A stretch of 64,000 nt of DNA from Chitinophagales bacterium (lineage in GTDB: Bacteria > Bacteroidota > Bacteroidia > Chitinophagales > Chitinophagaceae). Shown piece after piece: positions 62,532 to 64,000 of this stretch (the first letter of the stretch is position 1; each line of letters opens with the position of its first letter). The stretch lies in the NCBI GenBank assembly GCA_017303835.1, contig JAFLBI010000001.1:992001-1056000 (forward strand). Reading direction: 5' to 3'. Position numbers and translations under genes: made by a program. Below the pieces are notes generated by a model. That model was not told where the DNA came from and made no database searches. It worked only from the letters and a program-made list of their open reading frames with translations.

Positions 62532-63059
62532 ATGCAAACGCAACAAAAAAACATCCTCACCTTTATGAAGGTGCTTTTCTGGATCATTTTCATTGGTCTT
62601 TGTATCAAAACCGGGGCAATTATCATTTCCGTTTTTGTGAGCTTATTTGTGAACGATATCGCTTCGCGCGATTTATACGAGGGACTGGATCTTTCTGCTG
62701 TAAAGGCTTTCAGCGATTTGCAATACTACCAGATGGTGACGCTATTAATTACCGTGAACGCCTTAAAAGCATACATGGCTTTTTTGGTAGTAAAGATTTT
62801 CCAACGCTTCAATCTGGCAAGTCCGTTTAATGAAATGGCAAGCAAACACCTCAGCCTGATTAGTTTTACAGCACTTGCTACTGCTGTCATCAGCTTTATT
62901 GCCAATACGCAAGCACGATGGCTGATGAAAAGAGGCGTAACCATTGATCTTAACTGGGGTTATCAAGAACTCTTATTTTTCGCAGGCGTGATGTACATCA
63001 TTGCACATGTATTCCAGAAAGGAACAGAATTACAATCAGAAAACGAATTAACTGTATAA
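62532..63059 (+). CDS. DUF2975 family membrane protein
   Basis: 175 residues from ATG at 62532 (the alternative TTG at 62511 is less likely and lies in the promoter). Four membrane helices: VLFWIIFIGLCIKTGAIII, MVTLLITVNALKAYMAFLV, LSLISFTALATAVISFIA, LLFFAGVMYIIAHVFQKG. The family is regularly coupled to a small Xre protein, as here, one base downstream. Function unknown. Confidence 0.85.
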   Translation: MQTQQKNILTFMKVLFWIIFIGLCIKTGAIIISVFVSLFVNDIASRDLYEGLDLSAVKAFSDLQYYQMVTLLITVNALKAYMAFLVVKIFQRFNLASPFNEMASKHLSLISFTALATAVISFIANTQARWLMKRGVTIDLNWGYQELLFFAGVMYIIAHVFQKGTELQSENELTV

Positions 63060-63060
63060 G

Positions 63061-63276
63061 ATGCCCATCATAGTAAACTTGGATGTGATGATGGCCAAAC
63101 GGAAAATCTCGCTGAATGAACTTTCTGCGCGGGTTGACCTTACTTTATCTAATCTCTCCATCCTGAAAACAGGTAAAGCAAAAGCCATTCGTTTTAGTAC
63201 ACTTGAAGCGATTTGCAAAGCCCTTGATTGTCAGCCTGCAGATATTCTGGAATACCAGCCTGAAACACAATCTTAA
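63061..63276 (+). CDS. Small Xre-family helix-turn-helix regulator
   Basis: 71 residues, one HTH_3/Xre domain: VMMAKRKISLNELSARVDLTL, SNLSILKTGKAKAI, then STLEAICKALDCQPADILEY. Co-transcribed with the DUF2975 gene (one base between). Likely represses its own operon. Confidence 0.92.
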   Translation: MPIIVNLDVMMAKRKISLNELSARVDLTLSNLSILKTGKAKAIRFSTLEAICKALDCQPADILEYQPETQS

Positions 63277-63338
63277 AGGCTCTAATAAGCGTTGTGCATT
63301 TACGCAGCAAAGCACCTATCTTGCTGAAAAGCTGTGAG

Positions 63339-63692
63339 ATGCTGCAAATCGCTATTCCGAAATTACCCATGCGCAACAAGGCGCTTACCATCAGCTACTA
63401 TGTTGATCAATTGGGCTTTTCATTGATCAACGATTATGGCGATTATCTTTTGCTGGAAAAAGATCAGATAGAGCTGCATTTCTTTGCGCATCCCGATATA
63501 ATACCGGAAGAGAATGACGGGCAAGTGTATTGTAGGGTCAGCGACATCAATGCTTGGTATCAAGAATTACTAGACAAACAAGTGGCCATCCACCCCAACG
63601 GCAAGCTGGAAGACAAGCCCTGGAAACAAAGAGAGTTTTCTTTGCTGGACCCTGACAATAATTTGCTCACTTTTGGAGAAGCAATCTTATAG
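63339..63692 (+). CDS. VOC-family (bleomycin resistance-like) protein
   Basis: 117 residues from ATG at 63339. TISYYVDQLGFSLINDYGDYLLLEKDQIELHFF in parts, then the ending WKQREFSLLDPDNNLLTFGE with the metal-site Glu. Relatives bind bleomycin-type drugs as dimers or act on small molecules; the resistance role is only a family analogy. Confidence 0.88.
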   Translation: MLQIAIPKLPMRNKALTISYYVDQLGFSLINDYGDYLLLEKDQIELHFFAHPDIIPEENDGQVYCRVSDINAWYQELLDKQVAIHPNGKLEDKPWKQREFSLLDPDNNLLTFGEAIL

Positions 63693-63711
63693 TCATTTCA
63701 AACTTTTTAGT

Positions 63712-64000
63712 ATGCAATCATCGCTCAAATATGTAATTACTGTCAGCTTTCTCCTGCTCACAATAATTTCCTGCAAGCAAGAACAAAAGCCTTTGGAAAC
63801 CATTGGCTGGCTTCAAGGTACCTGGGTATCTCAAACACAAAGAGGCCCATTGTATGAAGACTGGCTGAAAACAGGCGATAGCGGTTATGCAGTGAAGAGT
63901 TTCTATCTGTTCCAAACGGATACAGTTTATTTTGAAAAAGTAGCGGTAACTGAGGCCCAAAACAAGATTCATTATACCGTACGTGTTGCAGCTGATACCA
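63712..64000 (+). CDS. Lipoprotein with DUF6265-like domain, 3' truncated by window end
   Basis: Frame open from ATG at 63712 through the window end (about 96 codons seen). Lipoprotein signal with LLLTIISC, Cys at 19. The mature start IGWLQGTWVSQTQRGPLYEDW follows the W-L-x-G-x-W ... E-x-W pattern of DUF6265-like lipocalin-type domains. Function unknown. Confidence 0.7.
   Translation, partial: MQSSLKYVITVSFLLLTIISCKQEQKPLETIGWLQGTWVSQTQRGPLYEDWLKTGDSGYAVKSFYLFQTDTVYFEKVAVTEAQNKIHYTVRVAADT

Noticed and set aside
1..64000. CRISPR arrays, tRNA or rRNA genes, insertion sequences
   Set aside because: No regularly spaced repeats, no cloverleaf recognised by eye, no transposase or terminal inverted repeat found. 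A tRNA scan would be the decisive check.

Overview
The window looks like chromosomal DNA of a Bacteroidota bacterium, most likely near the Chitinophagaceae; the family is an inference. Supporting signs are a PorW/SprE-type gliding/type IX secretion lipoprotein, a serine palmitoyltransferase-like enzyme for sphingolipids, a carboxypeptidase-regulatory/TonB receptor, a bacillithiol-system YtxJ protein, a DUF6132 protein, and promoters of the Bacteroidota type (TTG, then about 17-20 bases, then TAnnTTTG). No rRNA, tRNA, transposase, integrase or CRISPR array was recognised.

Layout. 1-1412 is the 3' part of topA with its terminator. 1507-10321 is an AT-rich accessory stretch, with all genes on the + strand. 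It has four modules: a HEPN-motif protein with a cyclase-like protein (1507-2934); a four-gene MukBEF/Wadjet-like condensin operon preceded by a coupled 48-codon ORF (3159-8465); an outer-membrane barrel protein (8814-9422); and a MntA/HepT toxin-antitoxin pair (9685-10321). Each module is followed by a foldable intergenic element, which gives the region the look of a gene-cassette array. 10515-19734 holds a membrane-anchored winged-helix regulator, a divergent exported protein, a 1980-residue hybrid histidine kinase with about ten PAS modules, and a response regulator with an orphan phospho-acceptor domain.

19731-34163 is mostly core metabolism: fatty acid desaturase, serine palmitoyltransferase, PafA-type phosphatase, NADP isocitrate dehydrogenase, an mntR-mntH operon (the transporter is fused to a universal stress domain), an alpha-glucan phosphorylase homologue that lacks the cofactor lysine, UbiX, YceI, SucC and a SprT-like protein. 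34135-48137 holds small AtpZ/AtpI-like membrane proteins, PorW/SprE, a class A penicillin-binding protein, a DUF1349 protein, a cyclophilin, an OprO/P-type porin with Pho-box-like repeats, galactokinase, an S9 peptidase and a MarR regulator. 48232-64000 holds a TonB receptor, an EamA transporter, a dolichol-phosphate-mannose-synthase-like transferase, a DnaQ-like exonuclease, a 39-residue lipoprotein beside YtxJ, a metallo-beta-lactamase/double rhodanese protein, a thiolase, small enzymes, a GH3/PA14 beta-glycosidase, a DUF2975/Xre pair, a VOC protein and a truncated lipoprotein gene.

The most interesting unit is the compact, cyclically permuted Wadjet-like operon (SMC, Toprim, kleisin, MukE-like) at 3299-8465 with its upstream coupled micro-ORF. 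It probably defends against plasmids or acts in chromosome/plasmid surveillance. Assignments rest on motifs read by eye; no database search was run.
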